Below, piece by piece: positions 1 to 10,312 of a DNA stretch of 64,000 nucleotides. Source of the DNA: Heliomicrobium modesticaldum Ice1. Its GTDB lineage: Bacteria > Bacillota > Desulfitobacteriia > Heliobacteriales > Heliobacteriaceae. The position numbers and the translations under genes are program-made. Under the pieces are notes generated by a model. That model ran no database searches. It saw only the letters and a list, made by a program, of their open reading frames with translations, and was not told where the DNA came from. Each line of letters starts with the position of its first letter. Positions within the stretch are counted from its first letter, which is position 1. The stretch lies in the NCBI RefSeq assembly GCF_000019165.1, contig NC_010337.2, positions 1,603,001 to 1,667,000 of the forward strand, given 5' to 3'.

Positions 1-1
1 C

Positions 2-2362
2 GATCATCGACGCGAGCGGGACGAAAAGGCGCAGATCGTCGAAGCCGCCACAGCGAGCGTCCAAGCGGCTCGGGAGGCCTTGGAGCAGGGACGGCGAGAT
101 AAAGAAAAACTGGAACGGTGGGCACGCCTGGAAGCGGAACTGGACCAGCTCCTGAAAGAACAGGATGGGGTTATGGAGAAAGAGGCGCGCCTTCTGCGCG
201 CGCAGAAGGCGGCCGGGCTGGCTGACGCCGAGAGCGTCCGCAACAGCCGCCGGCAAGAGGCGGAGAGGGAGCGCCAGGCCTGCGCCCGTCATGAGGCGGA
301 ATACGGCAAAGCGCTCCTCCGCCAAAAACAGGCCGAGGAAAGGCTCGTTGAAGAACAGTCTCGGCAGAAAGTCAGGGATGAAGCGCAAAAAAGGTTGACC
401 GTACTGGAAGAACTGGCGGAGAAGGTGGCGACGCTGGCCCCCCTTCGCCGCGCCTGCGAGGAATGGCAACGGCAGGTGGCTGAGGCGCAGAAAAAAGAAA
501 GCCGCCTGCAGATGGAACTGGCCGAACTGCAGAAACAAACCGACCGGTTGGCTAAGCGGCGACAAACCCTGTTGGTGGAAGTGGGCAAAGCGGAGTTTTT
601 GGAGACGGCGGCCAAACAGGCGATCCGGGCGTCGGAGAAACGGGCTGAACTGGAAGCGGCCCGCCAGCGCTTCCGCAAGGTCGAAGCGGATTATAAGCGC
701 ACCGAAAGCAAGCGACAAGCCTGCGAGGAGAACTTGGCCGAGGCCCGCCGGCGTTTCGATGAGATGACCGACTGCTGGCGAAAAGGCCAGGCGGCCATTC
801 TGGCCGGCGCCTTGAAGACCGGGGAGGCTTGTCCCGTTTGCGGATCTACCGCTCATCCCCGTCCTGCGACAGGCGGAGCGTCAGTGCCCACGGAAGGGGA
901 CCTGAAGACGGCCGAGGCGCTTGTCCGTCACCGACAGAAGGAACTGGAGGAACTGCAAAAAACCTTGGCCGACCTGGCAGCCCAAAAAGCAGAGGTGTCG
1001 ACCTTTGGGAAGGCGTTGCAGGCGGAACTGGGCGAAAAGGCGGCTCTGTCGGCGGCAGACTTGGCGGCTGAGGCCAAAAGAATGCAGGCGCTCGTAGAAG
1101 GGGCCCGCAGCGCAGAACAGGAACTGGCCACTACGATGGGGGAGCTCGAATCGCTGGAAAAGCGCAAACAGGCTGTCACAGAGTCCCTGGAGAAAGCGAC
1201 AGTCGAACTGCGGGACTGCCAGCTCAACGCCCGTGAGGCAGCAGCCGTACTGGAGGAGCGGGAAAAGGCGATCCCGCCGGAGGTGCGGCGGCCTGACGAT
1301 CTGCAGCGGGCGATCGACGATGCGAGGTTCGCCTGGCAGGCTTTGCAAAAGTCTTGGGATGCGGCGCAGCGAGAAGCGCAGCTATCGGCTCAGCAGGCGG
1401 CGGCTGCACAGGCTGCCTATGAGGCGGCCCGCAGGTCGTCAGAGGATGCCGATGGCCGTTTTGCCGCCGAAGAAGCGGCCTTCGTCATCCGCTTGACAGA
1501 AGCCGGATTCCAGGACATCGCCGAGTACGAAAGGAGCAAGCTGACCGGAGAAGCCATCCGAAGCCTAGAGAAGGAGATCCGCGAATATGGGCGCAGCGTC
1601 GAAAGGACCCGCGCGCGCCGGGACGAGGCTGAGGCGGCGGCCCGGGGGATTGTGGCGCCCGATCTCGACGCCTTCACTGCCGCGCTGGAGACTGCTGAAT
1701 CGCGCCGCGACGACGCCCTAAAAAAGGAAGCGACCTTGAAAGATCAGATCGCCCAGGAAGAGCGCTGGTTGGAGCGGTATCGCCAGCTGGAAAAATACAG
1801 CAAAGCGCGGGAAGGGCGTTACCGGGTGCTGGGTCACCTGGCCCGCGTCGCCAACGGCCGTAACGCAGAGGGTGTCACCTTCCAGCGCTTCGTCCTGGCT
1901 GCCTTTCTCAGCGATGTTCTTCTCGCCGCGAATGAACGGCTGAAGGTGATGAGCCGGGGTCGTTATCTGTTGGAACGCACATCCGATCGCGCCCGGGCCA
2001 ACGCCGCCGGCGGCCTGGACATGGTCGTATTTGACCACTATACCGGCCAGAGCCGGCCTGTCGCCACGCTGTCCGGCGGAGAATCCTTTCTCGCTGCCCT
2101 GTCCCTGGCCCTGGGTCTTGCCGACGTCGTTCAGTCTTACGCTGGCGGAATCCATCTGGAGACCATCTTTGTCGACGAGGGCTTTGGCAGTCTTGATCCC
2201 GAATCCCTTGACCTCGCCGTTAAGGCGCTCGTCGATCTCCAGCAGGAGGGAAGGCTTGTGGGCATCATCTCCCATGTGGCTGAACTGCGGGAGCGAGTCG
2301 ACGCGCGGCTGGAACTCGAAAAAAATGACAAAGGCAGCAGCGCCAAATTTAAAGTGGGCTAG
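2..2362 (+). CDS. sbcC: Exonuclease SbcC, 3' part (5' end outside window)
   Basis: C-terminal ~786 residues of the SMC-like ATPase subunit of the SbcCD (Rad50/Mre11-type) nuclease, which opens hairpins and trims double-strand breaks. The frame is open from base 2, so the start lies upstream. Visible features are a very long Glu/Lys/Gln/Ala-rich coiled coil, the zinc-hook motif CPVC at about 830-841, an ABC signature LSGGES near 2070-2087, and a Walker B/D-loop run (IFVDEGFGSLD) near 2164-2196. The N-terminal Walker A half and the partner sbcD should lie just before the window. The zinc hook plus C-terminal ATPase lobe make the family assignment firm. Confidence 0.95.
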   Translation, partial: DHRRERDEKAQIVEAATASVQAAREALEQGRRDKEKLERWARLEAELDQLLKEQDGVMEKEARLLRAQKAAGLADAESVRNSRRQEAERERQACARHEAEYGKALLRQKQAEERLVEEQSRQKVRDEAQKRLTVLEELAEKVATLAPLRRACEEWQRQVAEAQKKESRLQMELAELQKQTDRLAKRRQTLLVEVGKAEFLETAAKQAIRASEKRAELEAARQRFRKVEADYKRTESKRQACEENLAEARRRFDEMTDCWRKGQAAILAGALKTGEACPVCGSTAHPRPATGGASVPTEGDLKTAEALVRHRQKELEELQKTLADLAAQKAEVSTFGKALQAELGEKAALSAADLAAEAKRMQALVEGARSAEQELATTMGELESLEKRKQAVTESLEKATVELRDCQLNAREAAAVLEEREKAIPPEVRRPDDLQRAIDDARFAWQALQKSWDAAQREAQLSAQQAAAAQAAYEAARRSSEDADGRFAAEEAAFVIRLTEAGFQDIAEYERSKLTGEAIRSLEKEIREYGRSVERTRARRDEAEAAARGIVAPDLDAFTAALETAESRRDDALKKEATLKDQIAQEERWLERYRQLEKYSKAREGRYRVLGHLARVANGRNAEGVTFQRFVLAAFLSDVLLAANERLKVMSRGRYLLERTSDRARANAAGGLDMVVFDHYTGQSRPVATLSGGESFLAALSLALGLADVVQSYAGGIHLETIFVDEGFGSLDPESLDLAVKALVDLQQEGRLVGIISHVAELRERVDARLELEKNDKGSSAKFKVG

Positions 2363-2411
2363 GCGCCTTTCAGTCAGGAGACAGAAAGGCGACACAGATG
2401 AGGTGATAGGC

Positions 2412-2870
2412 GTGAATACCGGGATTATGGTGAGGACGGCGGTGCTGGTAGCGCTGGCTGTCGTCGTCCAACAGATCAAAGTTCAATGGCTGGCTGGACC
2501 TGCCGTCAATGCGCTGCTCATCATCGCAACCGGGTACAACGGTCTATGGAGCGGCCTTCTTCTGGGGTGCCTGACGCCCTTCTTGGCCTTCTTGGCCGGA
2601 ATCATGCCCCTTGTCGCCGTGTTGCCGGTGATCGCAGCCGGAAACAGCATCCTCTGCATCAGCTATCATCTATTGAAAAAACGAAACGCCCTGCTCGCCC
2701 TTGCCATAGGCGCATTGCTGAAGTTTGCGCTCATGGCGGCGGCAGTGAATTATCTGATTCAGGTTCCCCCACCGGTCGCAAAGGCGCTCTCGTTGCCTCA
2801 ACTCGCCACAGCTGTCACCGGCGGATTGGTGGGGATGCTGGTCCTGCGCTATCTTCCGCAAAATCACTAG
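2412..2870 (+). CDS. Small polytopic membrane protein, ECF S-component-like
   Basis: A 152-residue, very hydrophobic protein with about five predicted membrane segments and short loops. Start chosen at GTG 2412, which has the purine-rich GAGGTGATAG just upstream; an open frame further 5' runs back into sbcC and is not needed. Size and pattern (membrane-wide Ala/Leu/Gly, a Lys-Lys-Arg loop near residue 90) resemble substrate-binding S components of energy-coupling-factor transporters, but no substrate-defining motif is visible. It lies 49 bases after sbcC and 62 bases before murJ. Function is inferred only from topology. Confidence 0.6.
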   Translation: MNTGIMVRTAVLVALAVVVQQIKVQWLAGPAVNALLIIATGYNGLWSGLLLGCLTPFLAFLAGIMPLVAVLPVIAAGNSILCISYHLLKKRNALLALAIGALLKFALMAAAVNYLIQVPPPVAKALSLPQLATAVTGGLVGMLVLRYLPQNH

Positions 2871-2932
2871 AAGACAGTGGGGGAGCGGTGGTAAAATGAC
2901 GAAGATACTTTCATGCAACGGGGGCACGGAAA

Positions 2933-4525
2933 TTGACCGAACAGCGAATCGCGAAAGCCGCCGCACTGATCATGGTCCTCACCTTGCTGGGAAGGGCTAT
3001 CGGCCTTGTCCGGGAGATGTTCGTGGGCGCCAAGTTCGGCGCCGAGGTTCTTGGTCCTTTTGTGGTGGCTTTCAACCTGCCGAACATCGTCGGCATCACG
3101 CTGACGGGCGCTTTTAGCGCTGCCTTCATCCCCCTTTTTACCGCCGAGATGGAAAAGGGCAACAGGGACGCCGCCTGGCGGTTGGCCAGCGCTGTTTTGA
3201 ACACGGTGCTGTTCGGCATTTCCTTGCTGGTGGCCTTCGGCATGGTCTTCTCACGAGAGGTCGCTTTCCTCTTGGCTACCGACTTTTCTGCGCCGCTGCT
3301 CGATCTGACGGCGGAACTGCTCTTTATTCTCTTTCCGACGCTGATATTGTCATCGCTGGGCGGCGTAACCATGGCCATGCTCAGCTCCTTAAACCGCTAC
3401 TTCGTCTCCTCCATCGGACCCTTGTTGTCGAGCCTTGTTGTCATCGTTTCCATCTTCTTGCTTGCCCCGCGCTGGGGCATCCACGGGGTCGCATGGGGGA
3501 CCACCTTGGGGGCCTTGCTATCTTTTCTGGTCATGATCCCAAGCCTGATGAAAGAAGGTTTTCGTTACTACCCTACGCTGGGCCTGGATAACCCTCTCGT
3601 CCGGCAGCTCTGGACGATGATCCTGCCTGTCTTGTTCGGTGTCGGTGTGAGCCAGATTCACATTCTGATCGACAGCAATATGGCGGCGTCCATCTCTGAG
3701 GAGAGCGTCGTCGCCCTGAAATACGCCAACACGGTGGCGCAACTCCCCATGGGGGTTTTCGTTTCCGCTGTCGCGATCCCCATGCTGCCGGCGCTATCGG
3801 CCCTGTTGGCCGTGGGCGATCGGGAGGGTTTTAAAAAGACCTTGGCTCGCGGTGTCAGCTATTACGCCTTGATCCTGCTGCCCATCATGGCGGTTACGGT
3901 GATCCTGAGCGGGCCGATCATCCAGGTGCTTTTTCAACGAGAGGAATTTGATGCCACACGGACTGCGATGACCGCCTTCGCCCTCGTTTTTTACGGACTG
4001 GGCTTTTTTCCCTCTGCCGTCCGGGACTTGTACACCCGAGCTTTTTACTCGCTCCATGATACAGCTACGCCGGTCAAGATCGGCGCGCTGACGGTGTTCA
4101 TCCATGTGGCCATGAACTTCCTCTTCATCCCCTGGCTTTCCCATGGCGGGTTGGCCTTGGCCACATCCATCTCTAACGCCTTGAATATGGTGATTTTGGG
4201 CTGGCTGCTTTATCGTCGCGTCGGCGGCTGGTCCTTCGGGAATCAGTGGAAGGTCTTTTATCAGGCGCTGATCGCGTCGACCTTGATGGGGATTGTCCTG
4301 GCTGTGGGTTTTCCTTGGTTCCTTTCTTTCTTCCCCGGGGGCGGGTGGTGGGCCACGCTCCTCTCCTTGATCCTTGTGGGTCTAGTCGCCGCGGCTGTGT
4401 ACGGGGGAACGCTCCTCGTCCTGGGCACACCTGAAGTCAAAGAACTCGTCCAACGGCTCCTCGCCAGGGTCAGAGGGCCGCGGAATGTGCCTCCAGCCCT
4501 GCGATTGTCCAAAGGCGACCAGTGA
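2933..4525 (+). CDS. murJ: Lipid II flippase MurJ (MviN family)
   Basis: A 530-residue polytopic protein of the MurJ/MviN branch of the MOP superfamily, which flips the peptidoglycan precursor lipid II to the outer face of the membrane. The N-terminus carries the family hallmarks: TLLGRAIGLVREMFVGAKFG, followed by FNLPNI and GAFSAAFIPLF. Length and about 14 hydrophobic segments match the family. The start is TTG 2933 after a GGGGGCACGGA purine stretch. The next gene, a MurF-like/M23 protein, also concerns the cell wall, which supports the role. Confidence 0.92.
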   Translation: MTEQRIAKAAALIMVLTLLGRAIGLVREMFVGAKFGAEVLGPFVVAFNLPNIVGITLTGAFSAAFIPLFTAEMEKGNRDAAWRLASAVLNTVLFGISLLVAFGMVFSREVAFLLATDFSAPLLDLTAELLFILFPTLILSSLGGVTMAMLSSLNRYFVSSIGPLLSSLVVIVSIFLLAPRWGIHGVAWGTTLGALLSFLVMIPSLMKEGFRYYPTLGLDNPLVRQLWTMILPVLFGVGVSQIHILIDSNMAASISEESVVALKYANTVAQLPMGVFVSAVAIPMLPALSALLAVGDREGFKKTLARGVSYYALILLPIMAVTVILSGPIIQVLFQREEFDATRTAMTAFALVFYGLGFFPSAVRDLYTRAFYSLHDTATPVKIGALTVFIHVAMNFLFIPWLSHGGLALATSISNALNMVILGWLLYRRVGGWSFGNQWKVFYQALIASTLMGIVLAVGFPWFLSFFPGGGWWATLLSLILVGLVAAAVYGGTLLVLGTPEVKELVQRLLARVRGPRNVPPALRLSKGDQ

Positions 4526-4535
4526 GGCCCCAAAA

Positions 4536-4604
4536 CCGATAGGGTGACAGTCGGAAAAGATTACCATATCTTGGTAGTATATACGATTGAAAATTCCCTA
4601 TCGG
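4536..4604 (+). promoter_or_regulatory. Long-range inverted repeat reaching the ribosome-binding site of the MurF-M23 gene
   Basis: CCGATAGGG (4536-4544) and CCCTATCGG (4596-4604) are perfect 9-base complements. The right arm overlaps the first bases of the Shine-Dalgarno GGAGG (4603-4607). Between them sits a smaller hairpin, TACCATATCTTGGTA (4562-4576). If transcribed, the leader could fold so that the ribosome site is partly masked. This is seen in sequence; the regulatory role is inference. Confidence 0.5.
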
Positions 4605-4614
4605 AGGTATGGCC

Positions 4615-6408
4615 GTGAACGAATGGAATGTTCGCGCCGTGGCGGCAATAACGGGGGGGCAGCTCCTGTCCGGGCGCCCGGAGGATCCCCTTCGCTACGT
4701 CTGTGAGCGATTGGTCGATTGCGGAAAAGGCGACGTCTTGATCCCCTTGGTGAATCTCACCGATCCTGCGGGATATGCCGCTCGGGCGGCCCGCAAGGGG
4801 GTAGGCGTTCTTGTGTTGCCGGACCGGACAGCTTCTGCGGCAGCCAATGCCGCTGTGGCTGTCATCGGTGTAGGCTCCGTGAGGGACGCCTATTTTCGCC
4901 TGGTCAAGGCCTATCGGCACCGCTGCAAGGCGCGCATCGTAGCGGTGACGGGTTCGGCAGGTAAAACCACCACTAAGGAGATGATCGCCGCCGTATTGGC
5001 CGAAGCGGGAGAGGTACAAAAAAACTGGCGCAACTACAACGGTCCCTACGGGATCGGCTATACGCTCTTTCGCCTTCGTCCGCATCACACCTTCGGGGTC
5101 GTTAAAATCGGCGCCTACATCCCCAACAGCATCGATTTCGGCGCCCGGCTGGTGGCGCCGGAAGTCGGCGTCATCACCTGTATTGGATTGGGCCATGCCG
5201 CAGCGCTCGGAGGAGGCGAGGGTGTCCGCCGGGAAAAAGAGAAGTTGCTGACGCACCTTCCCAAAAAGGGCCTGCTGGTATTAAACGGCGATGATCCTGG
5301 TTGCCGGAGCGTCGATCTTTCGCGTTGCCAGGCGCCTGTTCGTTGGGTCGGTGTAGAGTGCGAGCGGGAGGATCTTTCCCTCTGGGCGGAGCGAATCCAG
5401 GTGCACCGCGATGGAACTCGGTTTCTGCTCTGCGGTTTGGAGCGGGAGATCGAGGTAGAACTGCCTGGATTTTTTGGTCGCCCGGCGGTGATCGATGCGC
5501 TGTTGGCTGCAGCCGTCGGCGATCATATGGGGCTTCCGCCCGAGTCCATCGCCAGCGGATTGACCAAAGTGGAGTATACACCAAGGCGGTTTTCCCCGAT
5601 CCGCTTGCCGGGGAGGCGATTGCTGATCGATGCGACGTACAACGCCAACCCGCATTCCATGTCGGCATCCCTGGAAAGCGCCGCCAAACTCGCAGTTGAG
5701 GGGAAAGGCCTGGCGCTCCTCGGGACCATGAGCAATCTTGGCGAAGAGGCGCCGGAGCAACACCGCGCTATCGGCAGGCGGGCAGCAGAACTTGGCTTTG
5801 CCCTCATCGCCCTGGGAGAACAGGCGGAAACTATGGCGTCCGGGGCGACTGAGGCTGGTGGAAGGGTGATCTACGCCTCCAAGCAATGGGAGAAAGGGCA
5901 CGTCGTTGCCCTTGCCCTGAAGGAGCTGCCCGAAGAAGGGGTCCTGCTGGTCAAGGCTTCCAACAGCGTGGAACTCGAAATCGTGGCTGAAGCGATTGAG
6001 AAGGAAGCCGCCCGCCGTTCCGGCCTGGTTCCGCCCTTGGCAAAAATCGAGCCAACCTGTTATTACGGTTTTCGACGGCATCCGCTCACCCGTGAGTGGT
6101 TCTTTCACGAGGGGATCGACCTTTCTGCTCGCCGGGGGACCCCGATTGCGGCTGTCGCTGATGGAACGGTTGTGAAGGTGCAAAAGGATCATCCTACCTA
6201 CGGCAATCACCTGGAAATCGATCACGGCGGAGGAATGGTGACAGGCTATGCCCACGCCCAGAAGATCTACGTCGAGGTGGGAGAACAGGTGACCCAGGGA
6301 CAGTCCATCGCAGAGGTTGGCAATACCGGCCGGACGACGGGACCACACCTGCACTTTGAGGTGCGCATCGATGGAAAGACGGTCGATCCCTATTACTATG
6401 TGATCTGA
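4615..6408 (+). CDS. MurF-like Mur ligase domain fused to an M23 (LytM) metallopeptidase domain
   Basis: A 597-residue two-domain protein. Residues ~1-460 resemble MurF, which adds D-Ala-D-Ala to the UDP-MurNAc-tripeptide: P-loop TGSAGKTTT (~112-120), the YNANP motif, and VLNGDD. Residues ~475-597 are an M23 Zn-endopeptidase with H498xxxD502 and HLH 578-580, so its metal ligands are intact. Oddly, the usual Mur-ligase acidic residue in the V-x-E-x-G segment is Lys164 (VVKIG), and the D-D before YNANP is D-A, so ligase activity is doubtful. No signal peptide is seen, although M23 enzymes normally act outside the cell. Start: ATG 4609 is one base from GGAGG, whereas GTG 4615 is seven bases away and was preferred. 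A terminator follows. Confidence 0.85.
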   Translation: MNEWNVRAVAAITGGQLLSGRPEDPLRYVCERLVDCGKGDVLIPLVNLTDPAGYAARAARKGVGVLVLPDRTASAAANAAVAVIGVGSVRDAYFRLVKAYRHRCKARIVAVTGSAGKTTTKEMIAAVLAEAGEVQKNWRNYNGPYGIGYTLFRLRPHHTFGVVKIGAYIPNSIDFGARLVAPEVGVITCIGLGHAAALGGGEGVRREKEKLLTHLPKKGLLVLNGDDPGCRSVDLSRCQAPVRWVGVECEREDLSLWAERIQVHRDGTRFLLCGLEREIEVELPGFFGRPAVIDALLAAAVGDHMGLPPESIASGLTKVEYTPRRFSPIRLPGRRLLIDATYNANPHSMSASLESAAKLAVEGKGLALLGTMSNLGEEAPEQHRAIGRRAAELGFALIALGEQAETMASGATEAGGRVIYASKQWEKGHVVALALKELPEEGVLLVKASNSVELEIVAEAIEKEAARRSGLVPPLAKIEPTCYYGFRRHPLTREWFFHEGIDLSARRGTPIAAVADGTVVKVQKDHPTYGNHLEIDHGGGMVTGYAHAQKIYVEVGEQVTQGQSIAEVGNTGRTTGPHLHFEVRIDGKTVDPYYYVI

Positions 6409-6426
6409 CCGAAATCACCAAAAAAA

Positions 6427-6455
6427 AGCGCGGCGCCCTTGGCCGCGCTTTTTTT
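6427..6455 (+). terminator. Rho-independent terminator
   Basis: Perfect 8-base stem AGCGCGGC / GCCGCGCT with a 7-base loop, followed by a run of T and preceded by a run of A, so it could work on both strands. It closes the murJ-MurF/M23 unit. Confidence 0.9.
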
Positions 6456-6607
6456 GGTGAGGATAGGGAAAGAGGAAGGTGGATAAAATCTCAGTGTTCA
6501 CTTTGGCCGCATCGCCCCGAAATCGGGGAATGCAGGATTTGGCGATATAGATGGAGAATGAACGAACAAATCCAATGCGGAGGCAGCGTCAGTGCGCAGG
6601 AGGTAGT

Positions 6608-7177
6608 ATGGGATTTTTAGAAACGATCATGGAAGGAACCAAGATCGGAGGCGCCCTTCGGCGGCTCGAGGACCTGGAAGAGCTGATCGGCCATCCCAAG
6701 ATTCGCACGATCTTTCTTCTTGGCGGTGACGTCAACCAACTGCCCAACGCGATCAAGCGGATCCGAGTGGCGCAAAAAAACGTGCTCGCCCATATCGATC
6801 TCATCGAGGGCATCGGGAAGGACAAGGCCGGCATCCATCTGCTCAAGCGCATGGGTGTGCAAGGCATCGTCACCACCAAGTCTAACCTGGTCAAACTCAC
6901 CCACGACGAAGGCCTCTGGGTTGTGCAACGGGTGTTCATCGTCGATTCCGAATCGATCAAGACGGCCATCCGCGTCGCCAGTGATATGAAACCCAGCGCT
7001 GTGGAGATCCTTCCCGCGACGGTGCCCCGCTTCGTCATTCGCGACTTGAAAAAGTCCCTCGGCATCCCCGTCCTCGCCGGCGGATTGTTGCGCACGGAAG
7101 CCGATGTGCGGGAGGCCTTTGAAAAAGGCATCGATGCCGTCTCCACAAGCCTGCGCCATCTCTGGCAGTTTTCCTAA
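6608..7177 (+). CDS. glpP: Glycerol-3-phosphate responsive antiterminator GlpP
   Basis: A 189-residue protein of the GlpP antiterminator family. In Bacillus subtilis GlpP with glycerol-3-phosphate prevents termination in the leaders of the glp transcripts and stabilises the mRNA. Family features are FLLGGDVNQLPNAIKRI, AHIDLIEGIGKDKAGIHLLKRMG, GIVTTKSNLV and EILPATVPRFV. The start at ATG 6608 has AGGAGG at 6598-6603; an in-frame ATG at 6551 exists but lacks this. It heads the glycerol cluster, and the three motif/terminator leaders downstream are its probable RNA targets. Confidence 0.93.
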   Translation: MGFLETIMEGTKIGGALRRLEDLEELIGHPKIRTIFLLGGDVNQLPNAIKRIRVAQKNVLAHIDLIEGIGKDKAGIHLLKRMGVQGIVTTKSNLVKLTHDEGLWVVQRVFIVDSESIKTAIRVASDMKPSAVEILPATVPRFVIRDLKKSLGIPVLAGGLLRTEADVREAFEKGIDAVSTSLRHLWQFS

Positions 7178-7268
7178 CATTTTTTTAATGAACGAGCAGG
7201 ATTTTGAGCCGACATGGCGAATGATATCACTAACACAAGGATGCAGATCCGCAGATGGAAGCGATAAG

Positions 7269-7342
7269 ACAATTTGATCGATGGGTTGGAGTCGTGGAGA
7301 ACCCCCGAACAAGCATGGTATGATGCTTTTCGGGGGGTTTTT
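7269..7342 (+). promoter_or_regulatory. Candidate GlpP antitermination leader 1 (motif plus hairpin)
   Basis: The motif ACAATTTGATCGATGGGTT then GGAG...GGAG (7269-7299) leads directly into a terminator hairpin: AACCCCCGAA from 7300 pairs with TTCGGGGGGTT, with an inner AAGCAT/ATGCTT stem and a T run to 7342. The same motif recurs before two other terminators in this cluster. It may also end the glpP transcript. The GlpP target role is inferred from position and repetition. Confidence 0.75.
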
Positions 7343-7464
7343 GTTCCAGAGGGGGGATGTGGGCATTCGCAGCGCCAGAGGGAACGGCTCTCGTCAGTAA
7401 ATTTTAAATAATTTCAATCTTTCAGCAGGAATTAGCCCGAAGACGTAGAATGTTATAACTAAGA

Positions 7465-7545
7465 ACAATTTGATAACGGGTTAGGAGTAAAAGAGTTAAC
7501 CCCCGATGCGGCATCGATGCGATGTCGAATTGGGGGTTATTCTTT
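7465..7545 (+). promoter_or_regulatory. Candidate GlpP antitermination leader 2 (motif plus hairpin) upstream of glpF
   Basis: The motif ACAATTTGATAACGGGTTAG then GAG...GAG (7466-7495) is followed by a hairpin TAACCCCC (7497-7504) / GGGGGTTA (7532-7539) with an inner GCATCGATGC palindrome and a T-rich tail. It is nearly identical to leader 1 in the motif but not in the rest, as expected for a protein-binding RNA element placed before an attenuator. Confidence 0.78.
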
Positions 7546-7828
7546 TTTGCTCACTGGACCCGGGCTATGGAGTTCAGGAGACGGCCGCTTAGACGCTCGA
7601 GCCTTTCGCGCGCGTAGATGTGGTCGTGAAATCTTACGCAAGGAAGGGAGTGATCTGCAAAAAAGCGGCCAACCTCCTATTGCTCCGGATAATACCGGCA
7701 AGGGGGATGATTCCGATTCAAGCGATGAAATACCAATTGGGGCAAGCAGTAAGCGAAAAACCGGCGCGTAAAATCCGCTGGTTGTATGCGAAAAAGCAAA
7801 AGGAAAAACAGTACGAGGAGGACAAACT

Positions 7829-8539
7829 ATGTCGCCGTTTGCAGCAGAAATTATCGGTACGATGATCCTGATTCTCCTGGGTGACGGTGTTGTCGCCGGT
7901 GTGTTGCTGAACAAATCGAAAGGCCAGAACGCCGGCTGGATCGTCATCACTGTCGCCTGGGGTCTCGCCGTTCTGATCGCCGCCTTCAGCGTCGGCCAGT
8001 ACAGCGGCGCCCACCTCAACCCCGCCCTGACTATCGGCCTCGCCGCGATCGGCAAATTCTCCTGGGACCTCGTTCCCACCTATATCGCCGCTCAGATGAT
8101 CGGCGCTTTCCTCGGCGCAGTGCTCGTCTACCTGGCTTATCTGCCCCACTGGAAGGAAACCGACGATGCCGGCCTCAAACTGGCTGTCTTCAGCACCGGC
8201 CCGGCCATCCGCAACTACGGCGCCAACGTGGTCACTGAAGCCATCGCCACTGCCATGCTGGTTCTGGGCATCCTCGCCCTCGGCGCCAACAAGATGGCCG
8301 ACGGCGTCGGCACCATCTCCGTGGCGCTGCTGATCGTCGCACTCGGTATGTCCCTCGGCGGCCCCACCGGCTACGCCCTGAACCCTGCCCGCGACCTTGG
8401 CCCCCGTATCGCCCACGCCATCCTGCCCATCCCCGGCAAAGGCAGCTCTGACTGGGCCTACTCTTGGGTTCCCGTCGTTGGCCCCATCATCGGCGCATTG
8501 CTCGGTGCCTTCTTCTACGCCACCTTCTTCGGCGCTTAA
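7829..8539 (+). CDS. glpF: Glycerol uptake facilitator GlpF (aquaglyceroporin)
   Basis: A 236-residue MIP-family channel for facilitated diffusion of glycerol across the cytoplasmic membrane. Both pore NPA motifs are present: HLNPALT (Asn64) and LNPARDLGPR (Asn185). The Asp after the second NPA-R is the usual glyceroporin mark. Six hydrophobic segments and length fit the family. ATG 7829 follows GAGGAGGACAAACT. It lies downstream of the second GlpP-type leader and 270 bases before glpK. Confidence 0.95.
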   Translation: MSPFAAEIIGTMILILLGDGVVAGVLLNKSKGQNAGWIVITVAWGLAVLIAAFSVGQYSGAHLNPALTIGLAAIGKFSWDLVPTYIAAQMIGAFLGAVLVYLAYLPHWKETDDAGLKLAVFSTGPAIRNYGANVVTEAIATAMLVLGILALGANKMADGVGTISVALLIVALGMSLGGPTGYALNPARDLGPRIAHAILPIPGKGSSDWAYSWVPVVGPIIGALLGAFFYATFFGA

Positions 8540-8776
8540 TCTATCCCCGCGAAGGAAGGCTTCACAAGAGAACCAAAGAAGCGAATCTTTTCTGCAATCA
8601 TAACTATTGACGCCGGCGGTATCGCCCCATCCGCCGGGCGCTTGAAACGGGAGACCCATCCCGAAAGCCGCATCCCGGTTGGACCTTTTGTGAAAAAGAA
8701 AAATACTCAGCGAATTGACGGTGAACGAGTTCAACACAAGAGCAGCCCGTGCAGCGATCTTTCGGGCCAAATTTGA

Positions 8777-10312
<1,536 letters not shown>

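Larger units (their letters stand above)
7178..7828. other. Non-coding glpP-glpF intergenic region with two attenuators
   Basis: About 650 bases with no convincing gene. It holds two successive units, each made of the same leader motif followed by a terminator-like hairpin (7269-7342 and 7465-7545), and then a stretch up to glpF in which nothing was recognised apart from the ribosome site GAGGAGG just before the glpF start. A possible -10 (TATAAC, about 7454-7459) lies just before the second unit, without a good -35. Confidence 0.6.

Noticed and set aside
4-243. Minus-strand Ser/Arg-rich frame opposite sbcC, and many similar long frames opposite GC-rich genes
   Set aside because: These are antisense shadows of strongly codon-biased genes; they have no ribosome sites and low-complexity composition.
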